From Bacillota bacterium (lineage in GTDB: Bacteria > Bacillota > Clostridia > Oscillospirales > Oscillospiraceae): a stretch of 64,000 bases of DNA. The notes below the pieces were generated by a model. The model was not told the DNA's origin, did no database searches, and was given only the letters and a program-made list of their open reading frames with translations. The stretch lies in the NCBI GenBank assembly GCA_023402075.1, contig JAEXCS010000020.1, forward strand, positions 61,309 to 125,308, read 5' to 3'. Numbering within the stretch: position 1 is the stretch's first letter; the number at the start of each line of letters is the position of its first letter. The position numbers and the translations under genes are program-made. This document shows, one piece after another, positions 1 to 8,958 of the stretch.

Positions 1-1
1 G

Positions 2-466
2 CTGTGTCTGGAAGCCTTGGAACAGGCCGTAAAACCCGGTGACAGAGTGCTGGATCTCGGCTGTGGCAGCGGCATTCTTTCCATCGCGGCGCTGAAGCTG
101 GGGGCAGCCTCCGCCACAGCGGTGGACATTGACGAAAACTGCATCAACGTGGCTTATGAGAACGCAGCCCTTAACGGCGTGGGCCGGGACCGATATACGG
201 TTCTCTCCGGGGACGTGCTGGGCGACGAACATCTTGTTTCTTCCCTTGGCGGAAATTATGACATTGTGACGGCAAACATCGTGGCGGACGTGATATTGGG
301 CCTTGCGCCCATGGCGCGGCAGTTTTTAAAGCCACAGGGCTTATTCCTGTGCTCCGGAATTATTGACGACCGGGCTACGGAGGTGGCGGACGGACTGCGC
401 CGCAACGGCTGGGCGATTCTGGAATCTCATGGGGAGGGCGGCTGGTTCGCCTTCGTCTGCCGCTGA
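2..466 (+). CDS. prmA: Ribosomal protein L11 methyltransferase, C-terminal part
   Basis: This is the 3' end of a reading frame that enters from outside the window. PrmA is a cytosolic SAM-dependent enzyme that methylates ribosomal protein L11. The visible part starts LCLEALEQ and continues into the SAM-binding motif I (DLGCGSGILSIAA), then an acidic motif II (VDIDENC), the TANIVADVI segment that corresponds to the N-I-L/V-A catalytic loop of PrmA, and a typical end (GEGGWFAFVCR). An internal TTG at 17 is not the true start because the homology continues upstream of it. The transporter gene that follows starts only 9 bases after the stop, so the two are probably cotranscribed. Confidence in the family is high; the N-terminal substrate-binding domain is not seen. 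Confidence 0.9.
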   Translation: MCLEALEQAVKPGDRVLDLGCGSGILSIAALKLGAASATAVDIDENCINVAYENAALNGVGRDRYTVLSGDVLGDEHLVSSLGGNYDIVTANIVADVILGLAPMARQFLKPQGLFLCSGIIDDRATEVADGLRRNGWAILESHGEGGWFAFVCR

Positions 467-475
467 GGGGGACGC

Positions 476-1471
476 ATGGAAAAACTACAAAAGCTGGACC
501 GGTTTCTTTCTGATAAGATTCTCTGGTTTACAATCGCCTCCCTGCTGCTGGGTATCTTTTTCTGCGAGCCTTTCAGCGCGCTGGTTCCTTTTACGCCCTT
601 TATTTTTGCGACTATGACCTTTATTAACACACTGGGATGCAGCTTTCGTCAGCTTGGCCACGTGGCGACTCATCCCATCCCCGTGCTGGTCATTTTGGTA
701 CTGCTGCATGTGATGCTTCCGATTCTATGTCTGGGCATTTGCACCCCGCTTTTTCCCGACAATCCGCTGTTTACCACCGGGCTGGTGCTGAATTTCGTGC
801 TTCCTACCGGCGTGGTTTCTCTGATGTGGATCACCATTGGGCGGGGAAACCTGCCCCTGTGCCTGTCTGCCTTGCTGCTGGACACGCTGCTCTCCCCCAT
901 TATGGTTCCGCTGAGCATGAAGCTTTTGATGGGTTCCACGGTGGTGATGGACGCCGCCGGAATGATGAAAAATCTTCTGTTTATGGTGGCGCTGCCCGCC
1001 ACCCTTGCTCTGCTGTGCCACCGCATCCGGGACGGGCAGGCCGCCGAGCATTGGCGGCCGCGTCTGTCCCCTTTTGCAAAGCTGCTGATGTTTCTCATCA
1101 TCATCTCCAACGCCACGGGCGTGGCTCCGTTTTTAAAGTCCGTCACGCCTACCCTGCTGATGGTCATTGTGGTGCTGGTTGGTCTGTCCGTCTTTTCCTA
1201 CTTTTTGGGCTGGTTTGTATCCCATCGGCTGATGAAGATGGACTTTCCCTCCGTGCAGACCATGACAATTGTCACCGGCGTCCGGAACATCAGCGCCGGC
1301 GCGGTGCTGGCGGCCCAGTGCTTTCCTGCGGACGTGCTGTTCCCTGTTGCCTTTGCCCCGATTTTCACCCAGATTATGCTGGCCATGGTGGTGAAGCTTT
1401 TGCGCAAAACCAAGGCCGGGCAAGCCGATCAGGCGGCGTGGGAGGCAGAATCGGCATCCGCATCCCAGTAA
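476..1471 (+). CDS. Bile acid:sodium symporter family (BASS-like) transporter
   Basis: A 331-residue integral membrane protein with about nine to ten hydrophobic segments and almost no soluble domain. The arrangement, with broken helices rich in Gly/Pro/Asn (residues about 105-125, LPTGVVSLMW, and about 265-285, TGVRNISAGAVLAAQC), matches the bile acid:sodium symporter superfamily, which moves organic anions, bile acids or small metabolites with sodium. The substrate cannot be read from the sequence. The ATG at 476 lies 9 bases after prmA. The C-terminus is a short polar cytosolic tail. A strong intrinsic terminator follows at 1494. An auxin-efflux-carrier-type transporter is the main alternative. 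Confidence 0.7.
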   Translation: MEKLQKLDRFLSDKILWFTIASLLLGIFFCEPFSALVPFTPFIFATMTFINTLGCSFRQLGHVATHPIPVLVILVLLHVMLPILCLGICTPLFPDNPLFTTGLVLNFVLPTGVVSLMWITIGRGNLPLCLSALLLDTLLSPIMVPLSMKLLMGSTVVMDAAGMMKNLLFMVALPATLALLCHRIRDGQAAEHWRPRLSPFAKLLMFLIIISNATGVAPFLKSVTPTLLMVIVVLVGLSVFSYFLGWFVSHRLMKMDFPSVQTMTIVTGVRNISAGAVLAAQCFPADVLFPVAFAPIFTQIMLAMVVKLLRKTKAGQADQAAWEAESASASQ

Positions 1472-1493
1472 ACCCTCATGTTGAAATATGTCC

Positions 1494-1532
1494 GTTCCCC
1501 CAATGCAGTATGGCTGCATTGGGGGAACTTTT
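1494..1532 (+). terminator. Intrinsic terminator after the BASS-like transporter gene
   Basis: A perfect 15-base-pair stem (1494-1508 with 1514-1528) closes a 5-base loop and is followed by TTTT. It ends the prmA-transporter transcript. Confidence 0.85.
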
Positions 1533-1679
1533 ACTTTGGGGGCGGCGGGCTGCAAGCAAAATCTCCTCATATGCGCGGCACCTCTTTCATACGCTGGGAA
1601 TATCATAAATTAAGCGGGCAAAGGTTGATGTGCGCCTTGCGCTCAACGCCCCCAGCGTCGGATATGAGGAGGATGCGGT

Positions 1680-1928
1680 ATGCGAAAAATGCCGACAACA
1701 AGACCGCCCAACACAATCCCAACCTACTGCCGAATTCTGCGGGGAACCGGCCCCGCCTCCATTCGCCAGCACGTGGGCTATCTTGTCTATATATGGACTG
1801 TCTACGGCGACGGCTTTTGGATGTACCCCGCGGAGGTACGCGGCGGGATTCTGTACGGCTACATATGGAAGTCCTCCCATTATGAATATTCCCAGCTACG
1901 GGTGTCGCTGGTAGACTGCCTTTATTGA
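1680..1928 (+). CDS. Small Trp/Tyr-rich conserved-type protein (82 aa)
   Basis: An 82-residue reading frame with a full Shine-Dalgarno sequence (AGGAGG at 1667-1672, 7 bases before the ATG), bracketed by terminators on both sides, so it looks like its own small gene. The N-terminal third is basic and Pro/Thr-rich. The C-terminal half is aromatic and contains FWMYPAEVRGG, then LYGYIW, and ends in VSLVDCLY. This resembles small Firmicutes proteins of unknown function with an FWxYPxxV...GxxW...DxxY pattern, which I recall but cannot verify here. No signal peptide or membrane segment is clear. No function is proposed. Two overlapping frames in the same region lack a ribosome binding site. Confidence 0.55.
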   Translation: MRKMPTTRPPNTIPTYCRILRGTGPASIRQHVGYLVYIWTVYGDGFWMYPAEVRGGILYGYIWKSSHYEYSQLRVSLVDCLY

Positions 1929-1933
1929 CGCGC

Positions 1934-1974
1934 CCCCCGCGCCTCCCTTGGTGCGCGGGGGCTTGGCAGTTTTT
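1934..1974 (+). terminator. GC-rich hairpin terminator upstream of the subtilase cluster
   Basis: A 9-base-pair stem (1934-1942 with 1953-1961), a 10-base loop, an 8-base spacer and then TTTTT at 1970-1974. The spacer before the T run is longer than ideal, so this is a probable rather than certain terminator for the 82-aa gene. Confidence 0.55.
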
Positions 1975-2012
1975 CCCCCAAACGCGTAAAAATTCATGCG
2001 AGGAGGGATTTT

Positions 2013-3740
2013 ATGCCCCCACAGCCGGTACGTCTTGAAAAGCTGACGCGGTTTGAATCCAATGAATTTACCGAAAGTGGCCTGCTGGAGGTCATTGTCA
2101 AATATAATGGAGAGCTTTTCAGTATCGGCGCGCTGCTTGGCGCCGATATTGAACTGCTTAGTCCCGATTACGCCATTATTACCCTTCCGGTGGACCGGCT
2201 GACAGAGCTATATGATTTTCCTCAAATTGAATATATTGAGCTGCCCAAGGTTTTAACCTTTATGCTGCGCAACAGCCTTGAAAGCGCCTGCGTTCCCCCC
2301 GTCTGGCGGCCCGACACCTTCGGGCTGACAGGCGCCGGGGTGATCGTGGGCATCATTGACTCCGGCATCGACTACACGCATCCCGACTTCCAGAATCCCG
2401 ACGGCACCACCCGAATTCTCTATCTCTGGGACCAAACGTCCGTAGGCCCTCCCCCGCTGGGCTTTCGCAGCGGTGCGGAATACAGCAGCATTCAAATCGA
2501 CGCGGCCTTGGCAAGCCCGAATCCATTTGCCGTGGTTCCGTCGGTAGACGTTGCGGGCCACGGGACAGCGGTGGCAGGCATTGCCGCCGGAAACGGGGCC
2601 TCCAGCAACGGCGCGGAAGCAGGCGTGGCTCCGGAAGCAAGCCTGATCGTGGTGAAGCTGGGCCACACGGGAAACGAATCGTTTACCCGCACCACGGAGA
2701 TTATGCGAGGGGTAAAATATCTCTCTGACAAAGCCTTGGCGCTAAATATGCCCCTGAGCATCAACCTCAGCTACGGCACAAACAACGGCTCACATACCGG
2801 CGATTCCCTGTTCGAGCGGTACATAAACTCCATGTGCGAACGCTGGAAAACCGTTATGTCCGTGGCTACCGGAAACGAGGGCGGCGCATCCCACCACTAC
2901 CATGGAAAGCTTTTGCCAAACGAGACTTCCACCATAGAATTTTCTGTCACGGGCCTTCCCCGCCGGCTTTACATGACCCTGTGGAAAAACTTTGCGGACA
3001 ACGTTACCTACGAGCTGATCAGCCCCAGCGGAAGGTCCACGGGAATTATCCAATCCCTGCAAAGCGTTACCCGGGCGACACTGGACGGAACGGAAATATC
3101 CGTCATCTACGCCCAACCCAACCACTACACTGTGCAGCAAGAGGTCTACTTTCTTTTTTCCACACTGGGAGAAGGGGTATCTCCGGGCGTATGGCGGCTG
3201 ATTGCACGGGGAAGCGAAATCGTGGATGGGGAATTCAACATCTGGCTTCCCACGGTGGAGGATGTGACCCGAAACACAGCGTTTCTCAGGGCCGACGTAA
3301 ATCTCACGCTGACCCTTCCCTCCACCGTGCAGAATGTAATTTCCGTGGGTGGGTACAACGCCGCGCTGCGCATCGCCACCGTGTTTTCCGGGCGGGGCGC
3401 TCTGGGAGAAAACGGCCTGCGCATTAAGCCGGACTTGGTGGCCCCCAGCGTCAGTGTTCTTACCACCCGCTCCGGCGGCGGGTACGACGCCTATACCGGC
3501 ACCAGCATGGCCTCTCCCTTTGTGGCGGGCGCGGCTGCTCTGATGATGGAGTGGGGCATTGTCAAGGGAAACGACCCGTTTTTATATGGGCAGCGGGTAA
3601 AGGCCTTTTTGCGTAGAAGCGCCAACCGGCAGTTTTCAGCCGTGTTTCCCAGCAACCAATGGGGCTACGGCGCGCTGAGTGTTTGCGAAGCCATGGGCGA
3701 TGTGGTGGAATATACAAGGACGGGGGGCGCTTTTTCATGA
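2013..3740 (+). CDS. Subtilisin-like (S8) serine protease, Csp-like, copy 1
   Basis: A 575-residue S8-family peptidase. It has an N-terminal prodomain-like region of about 95 residues, then a subtilase domain with Asp116 (IIDSGIDYTHPDF), His183 (AGHGTAVAG) and Ser498 (GTSMASPFVAG), and an inserted beta-rich region at about 300-450. This architecture matches the clostridial Csp proteases (prodomain, subtilase, jelly roll), which act in spore germination by processing the cortex hydrolase SleC. There is no signal peptide, as in Csp proteins. The ATG at 2013 follows AGGAGGG at 2001-2007. Copy 1 is the most canonical of the four (THPDF and GTSMASP intact) and the most divergent from copies 2-4. 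Its stop overlaps the next start as ATGA. A role in germination is inferred from the family only; no sleC is in view. Confidence 0.85.
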   Translation: MPPQPVRLEKLTRFESNEFTESGLLEVIVKYNGELFSIGALLGADIELLSPDYAIITLPVDRLTELYDFPQIEYIELPKVLTFMLRNSLESACVPPVWRPDTFGLTGAGVIVGIIDSGIDYTHPDFQNPDGTTRILYLWDQTSVGPPPLGFRSGAEYSSIQIDAALASPNPFAVVPSVDVAGHGTAVAGIAAGNGASSNGAEAGVAPEASLIVVKLGHTGNESFTRTTEIMRGVKYLSDKALALNMPLSINLSYGTNNGSHTGDSLFERYINSMCERWKTVMSVATGNEGGASHHYHGKLLPNETSTIEFSVTGLPRRLYMTLWKNFADNVTYELISPSGRSTGIIQSLQSVTRATLDGTEISVIYAQPNHYTVQQEVYFLFSTLGEGVSPGVWRLIARGSEIVDGEFNIWLPTVEDVTRNTAFLRADVNLTLTLPSTVQNVISVGGYNAALRIATVFSGRGALGENGLRIKPDLVAPSVSVLTTRSGGGYDAYTGTSMASPFVAGAAALMMEWGIVKGNDPFLYGQRVKAFLRRSANRQFSAVFPSNQWGYGALSVCEAMGDVVEYTRTGGAFS

Positions 3741-5443
3741 ATGAAACGGAGTCCTCCCAGCAGCTCCCCAACGCTTCGGATTCGGTGGCATTTGTCCTGC
3801 GGAAAAACGCGTTTATTGATCAGCTTCTTCAAAACACGCCCGCCATTCATACCACGCAGCTTTTGGCCGGACGATATCTGATCTGCTACACAGACACGGT
3901 GACTTTCAACAGCCTCATCAGCCAATTTGGTTCCAGCTTCATCAGCTACATCTCTCTGGTGCTGGGCCTTCTTGACAGCGCAAACCTGTCGGCCGCAGGC
4001 ATTATTCAGGTCCACCAGCAGCCCTATCTTAATTTGCGGGGTCAGGGCGTGCTGCTGGGCTTTGTAGACACCGGAATCGACTACACACAAAGTGTTTTTC
4101 GCTATCCCGACGGCACCAGTAAAATTCAATATCTTTATGACCAGACGGTGGACGGACCGCCGCCCGAAGGATTTTTTGTAGGCAAGGAATATACCAACGA
4201 ACAGATCAACGAGGCTCTGCTTACCGCAAATCCCTATGAGCTGATCCCCCAGCAGGACGAAAGCGGACACGGCACGTTTCTCGCCTCCGTGGCAGCGGGA
4301 GCCGATTCGGGAGACTTTGTGGGGGCCGCGCCGGAAGCAGAGCTGCTTGTGGTGAAACTGCGCAAGGCCAGCCCCTTTTATCTCAACTGGTTTGCCGTTC
4401 CTTCGTGGCAGCAGTATGCCTATGAATCCACCGACATCATGATCGGCGTGGAATATATCGTAAAAAAAGCCCGGGAACTGGACCGCCCGGTGGTCATCTG
4501 CATCGGCCTTGGCACCACCTTCGGCGCCCACGACGGGTTTTCCATTTTTGAGGAATATCTTAGCAACATCGCAAACCTTCGGGGTGTGTGCGTGTGCACT
4601 GCGGCGGGAAACGAAAGTCAGGCCCGCCACCACATGCAGGGCTTTATTGAGGAAAAAGGGGCCACGCGAAACATTGACCTGAAGGTAGGAGAAGACGCGG
4701 GCAACGTCATCCTCGGCATCTGGAACACCATTGCCGACAAAATTTCTCTGTCTGTCCGCTCTCCCACAGGGGAGCTGGTGGGACGGATTCCCTCCCGCCC
4801 CGGAGCCTTCAGCCGTTCCAATCTGATTTTGGAAAGGTCTGCTGTTCAGGTGGAGTATTACTTCCCCTACGAAAGCACGGGAAGCCAGCTTTCCTCCGTA
4901 AATATTTATAATGCCACGCCGGGCATCTGGACCATTACGCTCTACGGGGACATTATTCTGGACGGTACGTTTCACGCCTGGCTGCCCCTCACCGGCTTTG
5001 TCTCCCCCTCGGTGGAGCTTTTGTCCGCCACACCCTACTATACGGTCACCTGCCCGTCTACCATGTTCGGGTCCATTAGCTGCGGTGCGTATAACAGCAC
5101 CACAGGCAGTCTTTATTTAGACTCGTCCTGGGGGCCTACCCGGCTGGACCGGATGGCGCCGGACCTTGTGGCCCCGGGCGTAAACGTAGGCGGAATATTT
5201 CCCACAGGCCCCGGAGCCATGAGCGGAACCAGTGTGGCCTCGGCCATCACGGCGGGAGCCTGTGCTCTGATGATGCAGTGGGGCATCGTGGAGCGGAACG
5301 ATATATCTCTCAGCACTTATCAGATTCGGGCGTATTTAATTCGCGGCTGCAACCGCAGCCCCACTATGGTTTATCCCAACACCCAGTGGGGCTACGGTTC
5401 TTTGAACCTGATTCAAACCTTCAACCTCATGCGGGAGCTGTGA
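3737..5443 (+). CDS. Subtilisin-like (S8) serine protease, Csp-like, copy 2
   Basis: A 568-residue S8 peptidase whose ATG at 3737 overlaps the stop of copy 1 (ATGA), which suggests translational coupling. A longer in-frame extension to 3659 is open but lies inside copy 1 and would break the shared 568-residue length of copies 2-4. The triad is Asp111 (VDTGIDYTQSVF), His178 (SGHGTFLAS) and Ser499 (GTSVASAITAG); the oxyanion Asn is in AAGNESQARHH. Compared with classic subtilisins, the Pro of GTSMAxP is Ala and THPDF has become TQSVF. The C-terminus, TQWGYGSLNLIQTFNLMREL, is nearly shared by copies 2-4, which therefore arose by tandem duplication. The substrate is unknown. Confidence 0.85.
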   Translation: MNETESSQQLPNASDSVAFVLRKNAFIDQLLQNTPAIHTTQLLAGRYLICYTDTVTFNSLISQFGSSFISYISLVLGLLDSANLSAAGIIQVHQQPYLNLRGQGVLLGFVDTGIDYTQSVFRYPDGTSKIQYLYDQTVDGPPPEGFFVGKEYTNEQINEALLTANPYELIPQQDESGHGTFLASVAAGADSGDFVGAAPEAELLVVKLRKASPFYLNWFAVPSWQQYAYESTDIMIGVEYIVKKARELDRPVVICIGLGTTFGAHDGFSIFEEYLSNIANLRGVCVCTAAGNESQARHHMQGFIEEKGATRNIDLKVGEDAGNVILGIWNTIADKISLSVRSPTGELVGRIPSRPGAFSRSNLILERSAVQVEYYFPYESTGSQLSSVNIYNATPGIWTITLYGDIILDGTFHAWLPLTGFVSPSVELLSATPYYTVTCPSTMFGSISCGAYNSTTGSLYLDSSWGPTRLDRMAPDLVAPGVNVGGIFPTGPGAMSGTSVASAITAGACALMMQWGIVERNDISLSTYQIRAYLIRGCNRSPTMVYPNTQWGYGSLNLIQTFNLMREL

Positions 5444-5479
5444 CACTCCTGCCATCACGCTTTGAAAGGGGGCCGTGCA

Positions 5480-7186
5480 ATGGCGGTCGATCCGTCTATG
5501 CAGGATTTTCTTGATTTGCCGGACACGGTGGGCTTTATCGTACGGGGCAGCGACGAGCTGGACCGCCTGGTTGCCGAAAACAAGGAGATTATCGCCACCC
5601 AGACCCTCGCGGGACGGTACGTGGTGTGCTACACCACCGTAGACGCATACTCTCGCATGCTGACCACACTGGGCGCCAGCTATGTCAGCTCCATTGCGGT
5701 AATTTTGGGGCCTTTATGCGGACCGGGTCTGAAGGAAGCGGGAATTTGCTCTATCCGGCAGCAGCCTTATATAAGCCTGCATGGAGAGGGCGTTTTGATG
5801 GGTTTTGTAGACACCGGCATCGACTATACACAAAGCGTGTTTCGCCGGGAGGACGGTAGCAGCAAAATTCATTTTCTTTACGACCAGTCTATTACCGGCG
5901 CGCCGCCGGAAGGGTATTTTATCGGTACGGAGTACACAAACGAGCAGATCAACCGGGCGCTGAACTCAGAAAACCCCTATGAAATTGTCCCCTCCCGGGA
6001 CACTGCGGGCCACGGCACGTTTCTGGCCTCCGTGGCAGCCGGGCGGCATGAAGAAAACTTTACAGGTGTGGCCCCGGATGCGGAGCTGATTGTAGTAAAA
6101 CTAAAAAAAGCCCGTCCTCACGGACTGGAGCTTTTTGCCATACCGGAGGAACAGGAAAACGCCTTTTCCTCCATTGCCGTGATGATCGGTGTGGAATACA
6201 TTGTGCAGAAGGCCCACGAGCTGAAGCGGCCGGTGGTTATTTGCCTTGGCATCGGCACAAATTTTGCCAGTCATGACGGTTTTTCTATTTTTGAAGAATA
6301 TCTGAATCTGGTGGGGGGCTTGGCGGGCGTTTGCATATGCGCCGCCGTGGGAAATGAAAGTCAGGCCCGCGGGCACACAAAAGGAGTTGTCGCGTCCAAG
6401 GGTGATTTCCGCAACATTGACGTAAAGGTGGAAAAACCGGCCTCAAATTTTTTTCTTTCTGTCTGGAGCGCCTTTTCCGATAAGCTGTCCGTCTCTGTTA
6501 CCTCCCCCACCGGAGAATACGTCCCCAGAAAACCGCCAAAGGACGGCGTTGTTACTACGTCAAACTCGGTGATGGAGCGCTCTCAAGTACGGGTGGCCAG
6601 CTACTACCCTCTGGAGGGCAGCGGCGGCCAGCTTACCTCCGTCCGGGTTTTGAATGCCACACCGGGAGTCTGGACCGTTACCATGCACGGAGACATTATT
6701 CTGGACGGAACCTTTAACGCATGGCTGCCCATCACAGGCTTTGTCACTCCCGGTGTTGAGTTTTTGGATGCGGACCCATATTACACAGTAACCGTCCCTT
6801 CTATCGCCATGGGCGCCATCGGCTGCGCTGCCTATAACAGCATGGACGGCACCTTGTATCCCAGCTCCTCCTGGGGCCCCACCCGGCATGAGCAGGTCAC
6901 GCCGGATTTAACCGCCCCGGGTGTGAACATCGAAGGCTATTATCCCTCAGGGCGGGGCGTGATGAGCGGCACCAGCCCGGCCGCAGCCATCACTGCCGGC
7001 GCCTGCGCGCTGCTGATGCAGTGGGGCGTGGTGGAGGGCAACGACCCCACCATGAGTACCTGCCCCATCCGTGCCTATCTCATCCGGGGCTGCGACCGCA
7101 GCAAAACCTTAACTTATCCCAATCCCCAGTGGGGCTATGGAACGTTGAATTTGCTGCAATCCTTTCAGCTAATGCGGGAAGTTTAG
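5480..7186 (+). CDS. Subtilisin-like (S8) serine protease, Csp-like, copy 3
   Basis: A 568-residue paralogue of copies 2 and 4. I chose the ATG at 5480, preceded by AAAGGGGG, rather than the TTG at 5462, because it gives the same length and the same N-terminal alignment as its neighbours (DFLDLPDTVGFIVRGSDELD). Triad residues are Asp111, His178 and Ser499. The serine motif is GTSPAAAITAG, with Pro directly after the Ser and no Pro in the usual place. The oxyanion region reads AVGNESQARGH, so the HH pair seen in the other copies is changed. The segment around residues 215-222 differs from its paralogues, which may reflect a different substrate pocket. It lies 36 bases after copy 2 in the same apparent operon. 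Confidence 0.85.
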   Translation: MAVDPSMQDFLDLPDTVGFIVRGSDELDRLVAENKEIIATQTLAGRYVVCYTTVDAYSRMLTTLGASYVSSIAVILGPLCGPGLKEAGICSIRQQPYISLHGEGVLMGFVDTGIDYTQSVFRREDGSSKIHFLYDQSITGAPPEGYFIGTEYTNEQINRALNSENPYEIVPSRDTAGHGTFLASVAAGRHEENFTGVAPDAELIVVKLKKARPHGLELFAIPEEQENAFSSIAVMIGVEYIVQKAHELKRPVVICLGIGTNFASHDGFSIFEEYLNLVGGLAGVCICAAVGNESQARGHTKGVVASKGDFRNIDVKVEKPASNFFLSVWSAFSDKLSVSVTSPTGEYVPRKPPKDGVVTTSNSVMERSQVRVASYYPLEGSGGQLTSVRVLNATPGVWTVTMHGDIILDGTFNAWLPITGFVTPGVEFLDADPYYTVTVPSIAMGAIGCAAYNSMDGTLYPSSSWGPTRHEQVTPDLTAPGVNIEGYYPSGRGVMSGTSPAAAITAGACALLMQWGVVEGNDPTMSTCPIRAYLIRGCDRSKTLTYPNPQWGYGTLNLLQSFQLMREV

Positions 7187-7220
7187 AAAAAATCTGCACC
7201 CACGATAGGAGGCGTTTTCC

Positions 7221-8927
7221 TTGAACGAAGAGGAACTGAGGGAATTTATTAACGCGCCAGACACCGTTGATTTTATTGTCCGGGGAAACGACGTCCTGGA
7301 TAATTTTCTGCGGGAAAATCCCAACGTCGTGGCAACGCAGATTCTTGCCGGGCGGTATGTAGTCTGTTATGCCAAGGCAAGTGAGTTTATGGAAATTCTT
7401 AGTCGAATGGGAAGCAATTATGTCAGCTCCCTGCCTGTGGTTTTGGGACTGCTGGGCCGACCGGAGGTGGAAGCCTCCGGCATCGGGGGTATCCACCGCC
7501 AGCCGTATCTGGGCCTGCGGGGACGGGGTGTTCTGGTGGGCATTGTGGACACCGGCATAGACTATACCCAGCAGGTATTTCGCTATGAAGACGGAACCAG
7601 CAAAATTCAGGCAATTTACGACCAGACTGGGGTAGGCACGCCACCTGAGGGCTTTTTTATCGGTGCGGAATACACCCACGCCCAAATTAACGAGGCTTTG
7701 GCTTCGGAAAGGCCCTATGAAATTGTGCCCCAGCGGGACACCGACGGTCACGGAACCTTTCTGGCCTCCGTGGCGGCGGGGCGGGAAGTGGGCGATTTCC
7801 TGGGCGCGGCACCGGATGCAGAGCTGATCGTGGTAAAGCTGAAGCGGACGCGGCCCTATTATGCAGACCTCTTTGCCGTGCCCCCGGACCAACCAAACGC
7901 TTTTGGCTCCACCGCCGTAATGATCGGAGTGGAGTACGTTCTCAACAAGGCACAAGAGTTAAACCGCCCTGTGGTTATCTGCCTTGGAATCGGAACAAAT
8001 TCAGGAAGTCACGACGGCTTTTCCATCTTTGAGGAATACCTCAGCGAAATTTCCAATCTGGTAGGTGTGTGTCTGTGCATTGCGGCGGGAAACGAAAGTC
8101 AGGCCCGCCACCACACACAGGGAAAAATTTCCGCGGTGGGCGAGTCGCAAAATATTGATATCTCCGTAACCAATGAATCCTCAGTCATTTACACCACTCT
8201 CTGGAGCGGGATATCCGACAGACTTTCCGTCTCTGTCCGCTCTCCCACAGGAGAGCTGGCCGCCAGAATTCCTCCCAAATCTGCAACCGTCACCACCACC
8301 AATCTGGTTTTTGAGCAATCTTCCGTGCAGGTAGCGTACTTTTTCCCCATTGAGGGCAGCGGCGGGCAGCTTACCATCGTGCGGGTGAATAACGCCATCC
8401 CGGGTATCTGGACCATCACTGTATACGGCGACCTAGTGCTGGACGGTGGGTTTAACGCCTGGCTTCCTCTTACGGGCCTGTCCTCTCCGGGCATCGAATT
8501 TCTGGCCGCCAACCCCAACTATACCATCACCGTTCCCGCCACCACGGTGGGATCTCTGTGCATCGGCGCCTACAACATCGCGGACGACAGTCTCTTTCCA
8601 AGCTCTTCCTGGGGCCCCACCCGCATCAACATGATGGCTCCTGACCTGTGCGCCCCCGGCGTCAACGTGGAGGGCATTTACCCCACAGGCCCGGGCACCA
8701 TGACGGGAACCAGCGTTGCCGCCGCCATGACGGCCGGTGCCTGCGCCCTGATGCTGCAATGGGGCGTGGTAAACGGAAACGACGTGTCTATGAGTACCTA
8801 TCAAATCCGGGCCTACTTAATTCGCGGCTGCCGACGCAGTCCCACCCTCTTCTACCCCAATACCCAGTGGGGCTACGGTGCGCTGGATCTGGTTCAAACC
8901 TTTAACCTCATGCGGGAAACCCGTTAG
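7221..8927 (+). CDS. Subtilisin-like (S8) serine protease, Csp-like, copy 4
   Basis: A 568-residue S8 peptidase starting with TTG at 7221 behind AGGAGG (about 7206-7211). Asp110 (VDTGIDYTQQVF), His177 (DGHGTFLAS) and Ser498 (GTSVAAAMTAG) form the triad. The beta-rich insert lies between about residues 300 and 450, and the C-terminus TQWGYGALDLVQTFNLMRETR matches copy 2 closely. It is the last gene of the four-protease run and is closed by a UUCG-capped terminator at 8959. Like copies 2 and 3 it has no secretion signal, so cytoplasmic or forespore location is likely if it follows the Csp pattern. Confidence 0.85.
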   Translation: MNEEELREFINAPDTVDFIVRGNDVLDNFLRENPNVVATQILAGRYVVCYAKASEFMEILSRMGSNYVSSLPVVLGLLGRPEVEASGIGGIHRQPYLGLRGRGVLVGIVDTGIDYTQQVFRYEDGTSKIQAIYDQTGVGTPPEGFFIGAEYTHAQINEALASERPYEIVPQRDTDGHGTFLASVAAGREVGDFLGAAPDAELIVVKLKRTRPYYADLFAVPPDQPNAFGSTAVMIGVEYVLNKAQELNRPVVICLGIGTNSGSHDGFSIFEEYLSEISNLVGVCLCIAAGNESQARHHTQGKISAVGESQNIDISVTNESSVIYTTLWSGISDRLSVSVRSPTGELAARIPPKSATVTTTNLVFEQSSVQVAYFFPIEGSGGQLTIVRVNNAIPGIWTITVYGDLVLDGGFNAWLPLTGLSSPGIEFLAANPNYTITVPATTVGSLCIGAYNIADDSLFPSSSWGPTRINMMAPDLCAPGVNVEGIYPTGPGTMTGTSVAAAMTAGACALMLQWGVVNGNDVSMSTYQIRAYLIRGCRRSPTLFYPNTQWGYGALDLVQTFNLMRETR

Positions 8928-8958
8928 CCGCGAAGCTTTAACTGTTAGGTTGCAGCCT

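Noticed and set aside
637..1608. 323-codon plus-strand frame overlapping the BASS-like transporter
   Set aside because: Out of phase with a hydrophobic protein of clear membrane type; composition is His/Arg/Pro-rich as expected for a frame shadow.
3665..4975. 436-codon open frame on the minus strand across protease copy 2, and similar ones at 7080-7955 and 2253-2666
   Set aside because: They mirror the plus-strand proteases, have no family resemblance and recur in each paralogue, which shows they are by-products of the shared codon pattern.
2013..8927. Pseudoprotease status for some of the four subtilases, as in C. difficile CspA/CspC
   Set aside because: Asp, His and Ser codons were located in each copy and are intact.
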